Below are positions 1-8,783 of a stretch of DNA of 50,957 nucleotides, piece by piece. A program made the position numbers and the translations under genes. The first letter of the stretch is position 1; each line of letters starts with the position of its first letter. Source of the DNA: Chryseobacterium gleum (lineage in GTDB: Bacteria; Bacteroidota; Bacteroidia; Flavobacteriales_D; Crocinitomicaceae). The notes beneath the pieces are model-generated. The model saw only the letters and a program-made list of their open reading frames with translations, made no database searches and was not told the origin of the DNA. The stretch lies in the NCBI GenBank assembly GCA_945860065.1, contig CAMAPI010000008.1:1-50957 (forward strand), in the 5' to 3' direction.

Positions 1-426
1 ATAGCGTTCCGGATCGCTTACGTGATAAGCATAAACTACGCCGCCTTCCGGATCATTGTTTTCTTTCAACAAGGTATCCATTCCGACTCCATAAAATATA
101 TTATCTCCAAGAATCAAGGCTACTTTCTCCTCTCCAATAAAGGATTTCCCAATGACAAATGCTTGCGCTAAGCCATTCGGCACTTCTTGTACAGCGTAAG
201 TAAATTGACAGCCTAAATTTTGACCATCTCCTAATAATTTTTCAAAATGAGGCAAATCGTGTGGTGTAGAAATAATTAATATTTCTTTGATTCCGGCACT
301 CATTAAGATGGATAGTGGATAATAAATCATCGGTTTATCATACACCGGCATCAGTTGCTTACTTACCGCTAATGTGAGTGGATGAAGACGCGTTCCTGAT
401 CCACCAGCTAAAATGATTCCTTTCAT
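1..426 (-). CDS. rfbA: Glucose-1-phosphate thymidylyltransferase, 5' part (runs off the window)
   Basis: The first 142 residues are present and the rest lies beyond base 1. The enzyme joins glucose-1-phosphate and dTTP to give dTDP-glucose, the first step towards dTDP-rhamnose and other dTDP-sugars for surface polysaccharide. Visible signatures are the N-terminal nucleotide-binding loop [11 protein letters not shown], the [10 protein letters not shown] block that follows, and LGDNIFYG near residue 107, all typical of the RmlA/RfbA nucleotidyltransferases. The ATG at 424-426 opens MKGIILAGG, the normal start for this family. The next gene upstream, a GLPGLI protein, stops 12 bases away on the same strand, so co-transcription is possible. 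The family assignment is firm; pathway role beyond dTDP-glucose is inferred. Confidence 0.95.
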   Translation of the reverse strand, partial: MKGIILAGGSGTRLHPLTLAVSKQLMPVYDKPMIYYPLSILMSAGIKEILIISTPHDLPHFEKLLGDGQNLGCQFTYAVQEVPNGLAQAFVIGKSFIGEEKVALILGDNIFYGVGMDTLLKENNDPEGGVVYAYHVSDPERY

Positions 427-438
427 ATCAATTCTTAC

Positions 439-1167
439 TTATAACCAACGAAATAAATCGTCGAACATTCTTTTTCCCCAAGGCGTGCTGCCATAATCTT
501 TTTCAATTTTCAAGCGAAGTTCTTTCAAAGTAAAGGCTTTATTTTTCCCTATATCGATAGTCATGTCTTCTTTTGTGGGTTTTATTTCCTCTACTTTTTT
601 CGCAAAATAAATAATGCCGCCATCTTCTGTCGCTAAACCAAGAATCGTTCCCGGTAAGCCACAAAATCCTTCTGGACCAACCGATGGAACAAGCGCAGTA
701 GTATACCAAGCGTATATTCTCGTGCTGTCATTTTTTTGATAAACTGCTTTTCGACATTCATAACCGCAAATACTTCGCTGGCTCTCCGTGATTCTCCAGT
801 TTCTGGCAGGCAAACTATCTTGTACATATACATTTTGTCCCATGAGTCCTAACACCGTTAATTGGGTCCCTGTTCTCAAGTTTTGGTAGTAACTGTTTTT
901 AGTTGTCATCCAAGACATCTCATCCGCTCGATCTGATGGGATTGCTTTGAAAATCGAAGCAGTATCGTTGAAATACAAGGTGAATGATTCCGTACGAATT
1001 TTATTGTCCTCTGTGACCATGCGACGCATACGTTGGTCAGTGAATCGCTTTTCAAGGTTTGTTCGACGCTCAAAAGTAATTTTACCGTTCAGTACATATT
1101 GACTATTTGCATGGAATCCAACGCAAAGAATCAATATAAGTAGGTTAATGCCAGCCTTTAAAGTCAT
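439..1167 (-). CDS. GLPGLI family exported protein
   Basis: A 242-residue protein with an N-terminal signal peptide (about residues 1-22, ending in HANSQ). The block GFCGLPGTILGL at about residues 167-178 is the diagnostic motif of the GLPGLI family, a Bacteroidota-restricted family of envelope proteins of unknown function. Preceding blocks (MSWMTTKNSYYQ, a W-R-I-T segment, a Cys pair near residues 134-138) also fit. The start overlaps the end of the upstream barrel-protein gene by 23 bases, so the two are very likely translated from one mRNA. The pairing suggests the GLPGLI protein acts with the barrel in the envelope, but no biochemical role can be read from the sequence. Confidence 0.9.
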   Translation of the reverse strand: MTLKAGINLLILILCVGFHANSQYVLNGKITFERRTNLEKRFTDQRMRRMVTEDNKIRTESFTLYFNDTASIFKAIPSDRADEMSWMTTKNSYYQNLRTGTQLTVLGLMGQNVYVQDSLPARNWRITESQRSICGYECRKAVYQKNDSTRIYAWYTTALVPSVGPEGFCGLPGTILGLATEDGGIIYFAKKVEEIKPTKEDMTIDIGKNKAFTLKELRLKIEKDYGSTPWGKRMFDDLFRWL

Positions 1168-3937
1168 CTTCTCTCGATTTATTGTTATTGAACTTGTAGG
1201 TTAATTTCACCAAGAAATACCTCGAAATAATTTTTGTGTAATTATCGGTAATGACATTGCCATTAATTTGGCGCTGTAGATTTAAGTTTTGATTCAAGAT
1301 GTCATTTGCAGATAGTGCTAGAATCACATTTTCTGTGGGAAGAAAGGCTTTACTTAATTCAACGTTTATAATTAAAATGTTTCGATTAAATTCTGCAGCC
1401 CGACCAGTATTGATGGTGTAAGTAGCATCTGACTTTAGTTGAAAATGTCTTGGCAATCGCCATTCACCATCGATAAAGTATTTCTGCGTTGCGTATGGTT
1501 GATTGGAAACGCTTGATAAAGAACTTACCGGATTGTTGTAGGAATAAGAATTTCCTACCGTAATATTCAAGGAATCTAGTTTCAGTTCGATGTCTAATCC
1601 TGCTGTAACCGCTGTTGTTTTCGTGACATTCGATTGACCATTAATGAAGTTCGTATACTTGTTGTAAGAACCATTTAGATTTGGTGCCAATTCAATTTTT
1701 CGATTCAAAATCGGAAATCCACCACCTGCAAATACATTGGCAAAGATGTTTCCGTCAACGTTTTTTGTTTGAGCAACGGTACGTCCATATTGATCATAGG
1801 TTGTCGAAGTTGCAAAGGCATTGTTCGTTAAACTAGCATTCCCTCCTGACCAGAAATATCGTCCAGATAATGCTTGCCAAATATTTGCATTCACTCGTAC
1901 ATTGTGCACATAGTTTGGCTTTAGATCTGGATTACCAATTTGAATTCTGTTTGGATTGGTATTGTCTTGAACCGGTTGCAAATCATTGATTGAAGCAGGG
2001 GAAGAAGCTGTCGAGTAATTCAAGGAAATTCGTTTACTCATCCCTGGTTTAAACTGATAAGAGAATTTCGGTAGGAAGTTGTTGATGTTTTGATTGGTAA
2101 GTAAGCTTGTAATCAAGTTTGTACTTTGAACTTCAATATTTCTAAATCCGAGTCCACCGGTGAAGGTATGTTGACGGTGTTCAAAAATCAACAATCCGGT
2201 TGCACGATTTTGAAAGCGCGTATTGTCAAATTGGTTGGTAAATAGTGACACTTGACTCGTATATTTACCTGTAAGGGCATCTTTTTCATACGTTTGCTTG
2301 TTTTGCTTGGACTTCCCAGACTCCAAATAATATTCCATTTGGAATTTCCATTTTTTCGCAAATGGTTCTGTATAGGTCAAAATACCGTAATTCGTCGTAT
2401 TTCCGTTATCATTTATCTTCTGTTGGTCGATGGTATCTGATAACGCACCCGTTTTTAAGGTGTATAAATTTCCATCCGATTGATTGGAACTAGTATTTAA
2501 AATGTACTTCAATTCTAATTCGCGGTTGACTTTCTTGAATTTTCTTCTCAAAATTGCTTGAGAATTGCTACTCGTTCCTTTTGAGCTATTCGTATTACGC
2601 ACGCCGGTACCTAGGTAGGAAACGAATGATTCCGTCAAGAAAGTGTTTTGACTAAAGTTATCGGATTCTCCAAAATCCACGTGTAAGTTCGGACGCACTT
2701 CTAAATAAGTCAAAGAATCTAAATTGACAGAATAATTTAAGTTGAAACGATGCGATTGATTTTTTGAAACATTCGCTGAGGAGTCTTTCGTGAAATAAGA
2801 GCTGTCTTGTTGAAGGAAATATTGCGATTGACTACTCGTAACAGCATTCAAGCGATTTTCATTAAAGGAATAGTTGAATCCAATTTTACCCGTTTTCCCA
2901 ATCTTATCAGAATAATAGATTCCAGCTTTCATCGTCTGCGGAATACCTGAAGTGTTATTTCTGCTAGATTGATCCCACATAGTCATGCCACTATTGTTTT
3001 GTTCGTTTTCTAATCCAAATTTGTTCATATCCCCAAATCCAAAATTTGATTTAGGTGTATTGGAGGTCAGCATGAAAACGGAAATTTTCTGTTTTTTATT
3101 GAAGTTATTTAAAAGAATTTCCGATTCATAAAATGGATTATCTCGAATAATCCCGAAATCCGAAGCTCCGGAAATTTTTCCAAAGTACCCCTTCTTGGCA
3201 CTATCTTTCAGTTTTAAATCTAATACTTGGATTTTATCGTCCTCACCAATGGCCGCATCTTCGTTTTTCTTTTCATACACTTGAACGGATTCTACTCCTT
3301 TTGCGCCCAGATTTCGAGTGGCGATGGTCGGATCAGAGCCAAAAAATTCATCCCCGTCCACAAGGACTTTACTGATTTCTTTTCCTTGCGAAGTAATGCT
3401 TCCATCATCAGCAACTTTAATTCCAGGAAGTTTCTTCAATAGATCTTCTACGACCGCGTTTTGTCCGACATTAAAGGAATCGGCAACATATACGAGCGTA
3501 TCTCCTTTGAAGTAAATCGCATTTCTATTCGTTAGTACCGTTACCTCCCGAACATTTTGGGTTTTCTGCAACAATTGAATGCGTGGAACTGTGATGTCGT
3601 AATTATCCTGGCTTCCGATAATGTAGAAGGTGCGGGTCTCCAATTTCGGATGTTCAATGATTAATTGGAACGTATCGATGGGGAAACCTGTCAAGGTAAA
3701 TTCTCCAAGTTGATTGCTTCTAGTGAAACTTAATAATACGGAATCCTTCAGACGTAAGGCCATCACTGATACGTTTCTCAGCGGAACCACGTTGGAGGTG
3801 TCGTAGATTGTTCCAGTTAACTTCATTTGCTGTGACCAACTAGATTGGAGTCCTGAAAGAGCCAAGAATCCAAGAAGTAGGATTGCCTTCCACGGTTGTA
3901 ATAAGGGAGAGTAATTATTTTTCATCAATTCGTTCAT
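1145..3937 (-). CDS. Outer-membrane beta-barrel protein with carboxypeptidase-regulatory-like domain (TonB-receptor-like)
   Basis: A 930-residue exported protein. After a signal peptide (hydrophobic core about residues 18-35, end SWSQ) comes a carboxypeptidase-regulatory-like beta-sandwich (about 38-120: KLTGTIYDTSNVVPLRNVSV), then a plug-like region with LLKKLPGIKVADDGSI and a VLVDGDEFF segment (about 160-200), then a long aromatic-rich stretch of alternating strands to the C terminus, as in the outer-membrane barrel family related to TonB-dependent receptors. The substrate is unknown. Two in-frame ATGs, at 3937 and 3925, are possible; the second gives MKNNYS. The downstream GLPGLI gene overlaps its 3' end. 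No surface-exposed SusD-type lipoprotein gene lies beside it, so a polysaccharide-utilisation role is not suggested. Confidence 0.88.
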   Translation of the reverse strand: MNELMKNNYSPLLQPWKAILLLGFLALSGLQSSWSQQMKLTGTIYDTSNVVPLRNVSVMALRLKDSVLLSFTRSNQLGEFTLTGFPIDTFQLIIEHPKLETRTFYIIGSQDNYDITVPRIQLLQKTQNVREVTVLTNRNAIYFKGDTLVYVADSFNVGQNAVVEDLLKKLPGIKVADDGSITSQGKEISKVLVDGDEFFGSDPTIATRNLGAKGVESVQVYEKKNEDAAIGEDDKIQVLDLKLKDSAKKGYFGKISGASDFGIIRDNPFYESEILLNNFNKKQKISVFMLTSNTPKSNFGFGDMNKFGLENEQNNSGMTMWDQSSRNNTSGIPQTMKAGIYYSDKIGKTGKIGFNYSFNENRLNAVTSSQSQYFLQQDSSYFTKDSSANVSKNQSHRFNLNYSVNLDSLTYLEVRPNLHVDFGESDNFSQNTFLTESFVSYLGTGVRNTNSSKGTSSNSQAILRRKFKKVNRELELKYILNTSSNQSDGNLYTLKTGALSDTIDQQKINDNGNTTNYGILTYTEPFAKKWKFQMEYYLESGKSKQNKQTYEKDALTGKYTSQVSLFTNQFDNTRFQNRATGLLIFEHRQHTFTGGLGFRNIEVQSTNLITSLLTNQNINNFLPKFSYQFKPGMSKRISLNYSTASSPASINDLQPVQDNTNPNRIQIGNPDLKPNYVHNVRVNANIWQALSGRYFWSGGNASLTNNAFATSTTYDQYGRTVAQTKNVDGNIFANVFAGGGFPILNRKIELAPNLNGSYNKYTNFINGQSNVTKTTAVTAGLDIELKLDSLNITVGNSYSYNNPVSSLSSVSNQPYATQKYFIDGEWRLPRHFQLKSDATYTINTGRAAEFNRNILIINVELSKAFLPTENVILALSANDILNQNLNLQRQINGNVITDNYTKIISRYFLVKLTYKFNNNKSREDDFKGWH

Positions 3938-3978
3938 GATTTGAATACCAATTTAATACGCTTAAAAGAGAAAAAAGT

Positions 3979-4782
3979 TTACCGTTTTTCATTCTTAGCG
4001 AAACTTAAGTCTACTAATGCTTGAAACGTGAATCCATCCGGCTCTGTAATTGGAGAGAATTCCACATCTAAATAAGTGTTTTTAAAGGAATTTTCATTGC
4101 TTTTGAGTTGTTTTAAAAGCGTACTTTCCACATTGAAAGCTAAGGTAGTACTTTGATCTGCGGTTCCCAAAACAATAAAATTTCGTCCAAAAGCCTCATC
4201 GAATCCACGAAAGCGCGTTTCGAATTCCCCGGTTCGTTTTATCAAATCTAAAGCGATGCGGTGTGGACAATCCTGTTTTTCTCCAACCGAAAGTTCTGCT
4301 AATGAAACATCTTCCTGTTTAGCGTATCGTTGGAATGTCGCGATGACTGACCCGCTTGTGCTGTAATAAGATCGTTGCTCTGTGAAATAAGGTTTTTTGA
4401 GTTCGTAATGCGAAATGATTTGCTGACTTACGGTTTTGAATCCATCACAGAAATAGAAGGTTCGTTCATACTTTTTCCCGCTTGTTAAAATTTCCACCTG
4501 TTTGATTTTCACGATGTTCATATTGGGATCCAACCAAGCTGAAGCTTCATTTGTATTTCCCTCAGAATCTGTGTAAAATAAACTCTGGATTTTTTCTAAC
4601 TGTTTATTTTCATCTATTTTTTTGACGTATTTCTCAAAAACGAGCAAGTCCTTGAATTCCTCTGAAAATGCAATGCGTTTCTTTTCTTTTTTTGGAGTGC
4701 TTGAGGTAGATTCGTTTTCACAATTCACCAAGCTGAACAGCAGGAAAAAAAGTAGAAAAGGAAAACGGAAACAGGTTTTCAT
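3979..4782 (-). CDS. Putative lipoprotein of unknown function
   Basis: A 267-residue protein. The N terminus has a hydrophobic stretch followed by SLVNC at about residues 17-21, a lipobox with the Cys followed by Glu-Asn-Glu and a Ser/Thr linker, so signal peptidase II processing (lspA is encoded in this window) is likely. The rest is mixed alpha/beta with no motif I recognise. Both ends are isolated: 41 bases separate its stop from the outer-membrane barrel gene, and it diverges from ruvX across about 100 bases. It could belong to the same transcription unit as the barrel and GLPGLI genes, in which case it would be the first gene. Function is unknown. Confidence 0.7.
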   Translation of the reverse strand: MKTCFRFPFLLFFLLFSLVNCENESTSSTPKKEKKRIAFSEEFKDLLVFEKYVKKIDENKQLEKIQSLFYTDSEGNTNEASAWLDPNMNIVKIKQVEILTSGKKYERTFYFCDGFKTVSQQIISHYELKKPYFTEQRSYYSTSGSVIATFQRYAKQEDVSLAELSVGEKQDCPHRIALDLIKRTGEFETRFRGFDEAFGRNFIVLGTADQSTTLAFNVESTLLKQLKSNENSFKNTYLDVEFSPITEPDGFTFQALVDLSFAKNEKR

Positions 4783-4873
4783 ATGGTCAATCTCAAAAGC
4801 TTCGTGAAATTAAGCAATCATCTTCAATTTCAAGTACAGTCTGTAAAATCTTTACGTATCTGATATTGTTTCG

Positions 4874-4881
4874 TAAATTTG
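4874..4881 (+). promoter_or_regulatory. Bacteroidota -7 promoter box upstream of ruvX
   Basis: TAAATTTG matches the TAnnTTTG -7 consensus of the Bacteroidota primary sigma factor exactly. It ends 4 bases before the ruvX ATG at 4886, so transcription would begin at or next to the start codon. No clear -33 TTG is seen at the usual distance. Confidence 0.6.
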
Positions 4882-4885
4882 TTTT

Positions 4886-5293
4886 ATGTCTAAAATAGTA
4901 GCAATAGATTTCGGATTGAAGCGCACAGGACTTGCTATGACAGATGAAAACGCCATCATTGCAAGTCCATTAACTACCGTTGAATCAAGATCCTTAATGG
5001 ATTTTTTGATTCAATTAACGTCTAAGGAATCTATCTCGACCATTGTTCTAGGATTCCCAACAAGGTTAGACGGTTCAGATACTCACATCACGGAGAATGT
5101 CCGACTTTTAAAAGGCGTTTTAGAAAAACAATTTCCCTTGATAAAAATTGATTTACAGGATGAACGATTTAGTTCCTCACGCGCCATGGAAACAATTCAT
5201 ATGGCCGGTAAAAAGAAGCAAATGAAAGAAAAATCATTGGTTGACAAACTAGCTGCGACCTTGATTTTACAAGATTACCTCTCTCAACAGTAA
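4886..5293 (+). CDS. ruvX: Putative pre-16S rRNA nuclease / Holliday-junction resolvase-like YqgF
   Basis: At 135 residues this has the normal length of YqgF/RuvX, an RNase H-fold nuclease implicated in 16S rRNA 5'-end maturation. The first strand carries the catalytic Asp8 (AIDFG), followed by VLGFPTRLDGS, the DERFSS block with the acidic residue near 93, and the C-terminal acidic helix starting VDKLAA with Asp120, as in the family. It is the first of a plus-strand group; def starts 30 bases after its stop but has its own promoter box. The ATG at 4886 is fixed by the family start (SKIVAIDFG) and lies 4 bases after a promoter box. The family is firm; the historic resolvase name is probably misleading. 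Confidence 0.95.
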   Translation: MSKIVAIDFGLKRTGLAMTDENAIIASPLTTVESRSLMDFLIQLTSKESISTIVLGFPTRLDGSDTHITENVRLLKGVLEKQFPLIKIDLQDERFSSSRAMETIHMAGKKKQMKEKSLVDKLAATLILQDYLSQQ

Positions 5294-5311
5294 AGTCAAA
5301 TAGGAATTCAT

Positions 5312-5319
5312 TAATTTTG
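5312..5319 (+). promoter_or_regulatory. Bacteroidota -7 promoter box upstream of def
   Basis: TAATTTTG, a full match to TAnnTTTG, ends 4 bases before the def ATG at 5324. The spacing is identical to that at ruvX, which argues against chance and for a transcript beginning at the start codon. Confidence 0.6.
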
Positions 5320-5323
5320 CACT

Positions 5324-5923
5324 ATGATTTTACCAATTGTCGCATACGGAGATCCAGTTTTAAAAAAAGAAGCTGAAGAAATTGATGAAAAATACCCAGA
5401 CTTGTCTAAATTAATTGCGGACATGTTTGAAACGATGTATCACGCTAAAGGTGTTGGATTAGCTGCACCTCAAATAGCTAGGAGTATTCGTTTGTTTATT
5501 GTAGATGGAGCGCCATTTGCAGATGAAGAGGATGAAGAACCGGATCCGAAAGCGGCCGGAATCGAAAACTTTAAGAAAGTATTCATCAATCCGATTATTG
5601 AGGAAGAATCAGGTGAAAAATGGTCCTTTCAGGAGGGATGTCTTTCCATTCCGAAAATTAGAGAAAACGTTTTTCGACAGGAAAAAGTTTTGATTACTTA
5701 TTTTGATGAAAATTGGCAATTCCATGAGGAAAAATTTGATGGATATGCGGCAAGAATCATTCAACATGAATACGATCACATTGAAGGAATTCTCTTCACG
5801 GATCACCTTACTCCGTTAAAAAAGAAAATGTTAACTAAACGTCTTCAAAATATTACGTCCGGAAAAATTGACATTGATTACAAAATGTCCTTTCCAGGCT
5901 CCAAAAAACCTAAAATGATATGA
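5324..5923 (+). CDS. def: Peptide deformylase
   Basis: This metalloenzyme removes the formyl group from the initiator Met of nascent proteins. All three signature motifs are present: GVGLAAPQ (residues 43-50), EGCLSIP with metal ligand Cys106 (104-110), and HEYDH (148-152) with the two His ligands and catalytic Glu149. An acidic insertion (ADEEDEEPD, about 66-74) lies between the first two motifs, which makes the protein 199 residues long; longer loops at this place are common in Bacteroidota deformylases. Its stop overlaps the start of the following lipoprotein gene by 4 bases, implying coupled translation. Assignment is firm. Confidence 0.97.
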   Translation: MILPIVAYGDPVLKKEAEEIDEKYPDLSKLIADMFETMYHAKGVGLAAPQIARSIRLFIVDGAPFADEEDEEPDPKAAGIENFKKVFINPIIEEESGEKWSFQEGCLSIPKIRENVFRQEKVLITYFDENWQFHEEKFDGYAARIIQHEYDHIEGILFTDHLTPLKKKMLTKRLQNITSGKIDIDYKMSFPGSKKPKMI

Positions 5924-6471
5924 GATTAATTTACGCTTTATCACTCATTCTGAGTTTTTCTTTAGTTGTTGAATCTTGTGGTGGCCCAGCAAAAACAGAT
6001 AAAAAAACGGAATTGAAAGCCAGTATCAAGCAAATGGAAGACTCCATTATGGTGATTCAAAAGGATCCGATGCAAGCGGCTAAAATGCCCAGTTTGACGA
6101 ATATCGAATTGATTAATCGTCTTTTAGCTTATTATCACGCATTTCCGAAGGACAAATACGCTGCTGATTGTTTATTTAAAACGCATATTAAATATAGTGA
6201 TTTACAGGCATATGAGCTCTCAGTAGCTTATGGTGATACGATTTTACAGTTGTTCCCGAAATTCGAAAACAAAGACTTTTTGTTAGAAAGCATAGCTAGT
6301 ACATATGATGTTCTCATTGAACCTAGAGATGAGGAGAAAGTTCGTTTCTACTATGAAACCTTGTTAAAGGAAGACTTGAAGCCTGTTAAACGCAAGGACA
6401 TTGAAAATCGCTTAGCGCATATTGACTTGGATTTTTTCGAGTATAGTCAATTTCGCATCAACGGAAAGTAA
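5920..6471 (+). CDS. Small putative lipoprotein, helical-repeat-like
   Basis: A 183-residue protein with an N-terminal signal and VVESC at about residues 16-20, consistent with a lipoprotein. The mature part is mostly helical and Lys/Glu-rich, with Tyr/Ala spacing (for example NRLLAYYHAFPKDKYAADCLF) resembling tetratricopeptide repeats, but no repeat is clear enough to name. It overlaps def by 4 bases (ATGA). Its stop is 1 base from the stop of the convergent aroA gene, so transcripts from both strands probably overlap here. Function is unknown. Confidence 0.75.
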   Translation: MRLIYALSLILSFSLVVESCGGPAKTDKKTELKASIKQMEDSIMVIQKDPMQAAKMPSLTNIELINRLLAYYHAFPKDKYAADCLFKTHIKYSDLQAYELSVAYGDTILQLFPKFENKDFLLESIASTYDVLIEPRDEEKVRFYYETLLKEDLKPVKRKDIENRLAHIDLDFFEYSQFRINGK

Positions 6472-6472
6472 G

Positions 6473-7708
6473 TCAACAAGCTAAATCTTGGAAGAATTTC
6501 GGATAGGATTTTGCTACGCAGCTTTCATCCGATAGGACGATTTCATGTGTAGAAATGGACGCGGAGATTGTTGCTGCCATCGCAATACGATGATCTCGAT
6601 GTGTATTCACCTTTCCACCTAAGACTGTTCCTGTACCATGGATATGAATCTCATTCGATTGAATTTCATAGGACACGCCAAAAGTTGTGAGTAAGTCGCA
6701 CATCACAAGAAGTCTATCGGACTCTTTGTTTTGCAAACGTTGAATACCGTGAATGATCGAGGTGCCATTTGCGGCACAAGCGAGTACAGCAAGAATGGGG
6801 AATAAGTCTGGACAATCTTCGATGTTGGTGTGAATTGGTCTTTTTACCAATGATTCCCGAACAATCAATTCACTTTCCGATTGTTCGAACATCGCACCAA
6901 ATCCCGTGATTACTTCTAAAATTTGACGATCGGCCTGAAGCGAATCTGTTCGAAGTCCAGTTAAATGAACAATTCCAGAAATTGCGGCCCCAACGATGTG
7001 GAACGCGGCACCACTCCAATCCCCCTCAATGTGACATTTATTTGTTTGATAAGATTGATTTCCAGCAATGGAAAAAGCATTCTCACCAAGTTCTTCTATG
7101 CTGATTCCCATCGAAAGCATTCGCTGAATGGTCATCTCTAGATAGGGTTTGCTTTTTAAGTCGTTCACACGAAACGTCAATCCATTTGGTAGGTGAGGAG
7201 CGAGTAAACATAGTCCACTAATTGCTTGTGACCCTGCGGATCCATCAATGCTTAAGTCTGAAATGGATGCGTTTCCCTGAATGCGCAAGGGAAGTTTCCC
7301 TTGATTTGAATCAACGTTTAATCCCAGTTGTTTCAATATTGTGATGAGTTGATGTTGATTTCGGTTTAGCAGGGTCCCAGAACCGTTAATTGTCACATTT
7401 TCACTGCAAACTAAACTCATGAATGCAAGTGCACGAAGTGCAAATCCACTTTCTCCTACGTTAAGCTCCAAGGGTTTTTTGAGTTGCTTAACTATTGGTA
7501 GGACTTGAATTGGGTTCGTTCCAATAAATTTCGCGCCCATTTCTTTAAGGCAAAGCTGCATGGAAAGCACATCCTCTGAACGATCTATTCCAAAAATAGC
7601 TGTAGGTGAAGCGCTAAACGCAGCTAAGATGAGGCATCGTTGCGCGTCGCTTTTGGACGCATTGGCTTGGAGATGATGCTTTAAACGAAAAGGACTAATC
7701 GTTTTCAT
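6473..7708 (-). CDS. aroA: 3-phosphoshikimate 1-carboxyvinyltransferase (EPSP synthase)
   Basis: The enzyme transfers an enolpyruvyl group from PEP to shikimate-3-phosphate, the sixth step of the shikimate pathway. The 411-residue protein is a little shorter than the E. coli enzyme, as is usual in Bacteroidota. Visible active-site elements are Lys19-Ser20, the ESGFALRA block (86-93), Ser160-Gln161, the CPDLFP Asp near 301, Lys328-Glu-Ser in NKESDRL, and HRDHRIAM (370-377). It starts inside the end of the upstream DAHP synthase/chorismate mutase gene (14-base overlap), so the two form an aromatic amino acid operon. Gene identity is firm. Confidence 0.96.
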   Translation of the reverse strand: MKTISPFRLKHHLQANASKSDAQRCLILAAFSASPTAIFGIDRSEDVLSMQLCLKEMGAKFIGTNPIQVLPIVKQLKKPLELNVGESGFALRALAFMSLVCSENVTINGSGTLLNRNQHQLITILKQLGLNVDSNQGKLPLRIQGNASISDLSIDGSAGSQAISGLCLLAPHLPNGLTFRVNDLKSKPYLEMTIQRMLSMGISIEELGENAFSIAGNQSYQTNKCHIEGDWSGAAFHIVGAAISGIVHLTGLRTDSLQADRQILEVITGFGAMFEQSESELIVRESLVKRPIHTNIEDCPDLFPILAVLACAANGTSIIHGIQRLQNKESDRLLVMCDLLTTFGVSYEIQSNEIHIHGTGTVLGGKVNTHRDHRIAMAATISASISTHEIVLSDESCVAKSYPKFFQDLAC

Positions 7709-8741
7709 TTTGGGATAGAATTTCAGATTGAATTCGAATGGAATCTTGATGAATCAGTTTAAATAGTTGAGTAACAAATTCTTCGGGTATTCCTTCCGAA
7801 CTGGCTTTCATAACATTTTTCCTCAACGCTTCTTCCCATCTATTTGGTTGCAATATCACATGATTTTTATCCTTCTTGAATTTTCCAATTTGTTCAGAAA
7901 TTCGCATGCGATTTTTCAGCAATTGAATCAAAGATTCATCCGTCAGGGTTAGCTGTTCACGAAAGGCAATCATGGCATCTTCATCAATTTCTGCTCTATT
8001 TCGAATGGTTAAAGATTGCAGCAACTGTTTTAATTCTTGAGGCGTAATTTGTTGTTTCGCATCTGTCCAGGCAAGAGGTGGATTCATGTGTGACTCAATC
8101 ATGAGTCCATCGTAATTCAAGTCCATCGCCTTCTGAGCTAAAGGTAAAAGCAGGTGTGCTCTTCCACCAATGTGAGATGGATCGCACATCAAGGGGATTT
8201 CGGGTAATTCTTGTTTTAAATCAATTGGAATTTGCCAATTTGGGTCGTTTCGGTAACGTGTTTTCTCATAAACCGAAAATCCACGATGAATGGCTGAAAC
8301 ATCCGTGATGCCTGCTTTTGAAATGCGTTCAATGGCGCCTATCCATAACTTTAAGTCCGGATTCACGGGATTTTTCACCATGACTTTGATGCTTGTCCCT
8401 TGAAGGCATTCTGCAATTTCTTGCACGGTAAATGGATTAACTGTGGATCGAGCGCCAATCCAAATCATATCAAAATTATTTTTCAGTGCTAATTCAACGT
8501 GTTCCGCTTTTGCCACTTCCGTAGCGATTTTCAATCCATATGTTTCACGTACCTCGCACATCCAAGAAATGCCGATGTCACCAATTCCTTCGAAATCACC
8601 AGGACGGGTTCTTGGTTTCCAAATCCCAGCACGAAAGTAATCAATGCCAACATCGGATAATCCACGAGCAGTTTCTAGAACTTGTTCTCGAGTTTCCGCA
8701 CTACACGGACCAGAAATCACCATGGCATTAACTGGAATCAT
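7695..8741 (-). CDS. Bifunctional DAHP synthase / chorismate mutase
   Basis: A 348-residue fusion. The N-terminal part (about 1-250) is a class I DAHP synthase of the KDO8P-synthase-like type (ISGPCSAETREQ, FRAGIWKPRTRPG, MCDPSHIGG), condensing PEP and erythrose-4-phosphate. The C-terminal part (about 255-345) is an AroQ-type chorismate mutase, recognisable from the helical pattern LIQLLKNRMRISEQIGKFKKDKN with its Arg and Lys residues. In this arrangement the mutase domain often senses prephenate and controls the synthase; that is family knowledge, not seen here. The gene overlaps aroA by 14 bases. A terminator hairpin for rny ends 12 bases before its start codon, leaving no room for a conventional promoter, so it may depend on readthrough. 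Confidence 0.95.
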   Translation of the reverse strand: MIPVNAMVISGPCSAETREQVLETARGLSDVGIDYFRAGIWKPRTRPGDFEGIGDIGISWMCEVRETYGLKIATEVAKAEHVELALKNNFDMIWIGARSTVNPFTVQEIAECLQGTSIKVMVKNPVNPDLKLWIGAIERISKAGITDVSAIHRGFSVYEKTRYRNDPNWQIPIDLKQELPEIPLMCDPSHIGGRAHLLLPLAQKAMDLNYDGLMIESHMNPPLAWTDAKQQITPQELKQLLQSLTIRNRAEIDEDAMIAFREQLTLTDESLIQLLKNRMRISEQIGKFKKDKNHVILQPNRWEEALRKNVMKASSEGIPEEFVTQLFKLIHQDSIRIQSEILSQNEND

Positions 8742-8753
8742 ATTGTTATTGTA

Positions 8754-8778
8754 TAAAAAAAGGGGAACGAATTCCCCT
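8754..8778 (-). terminator. Intrinsic terminator of rny
   Basis: On the minus strand a 7-base-pair stem (AGGGGAA / TTCCCCT) closes a TTCG tetraloop at 8761-8778 and is followed directly by seven T residues (8754-8760). This is a textbook intrinsic terminator. It sits 5 bases after the rny stop and 12 bases before the next gene in the same direction. Confidence 0.85.
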
Positions 8779-8783
8779 CTTAC

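Noticed and set aside
5519-5548. Acidic insertion in peptide deformylase as a novel domain
   Set aside because: Loops of this kind between the first two motifs are common in Bacteroidota deformylases, and all catalytic residues are intact.
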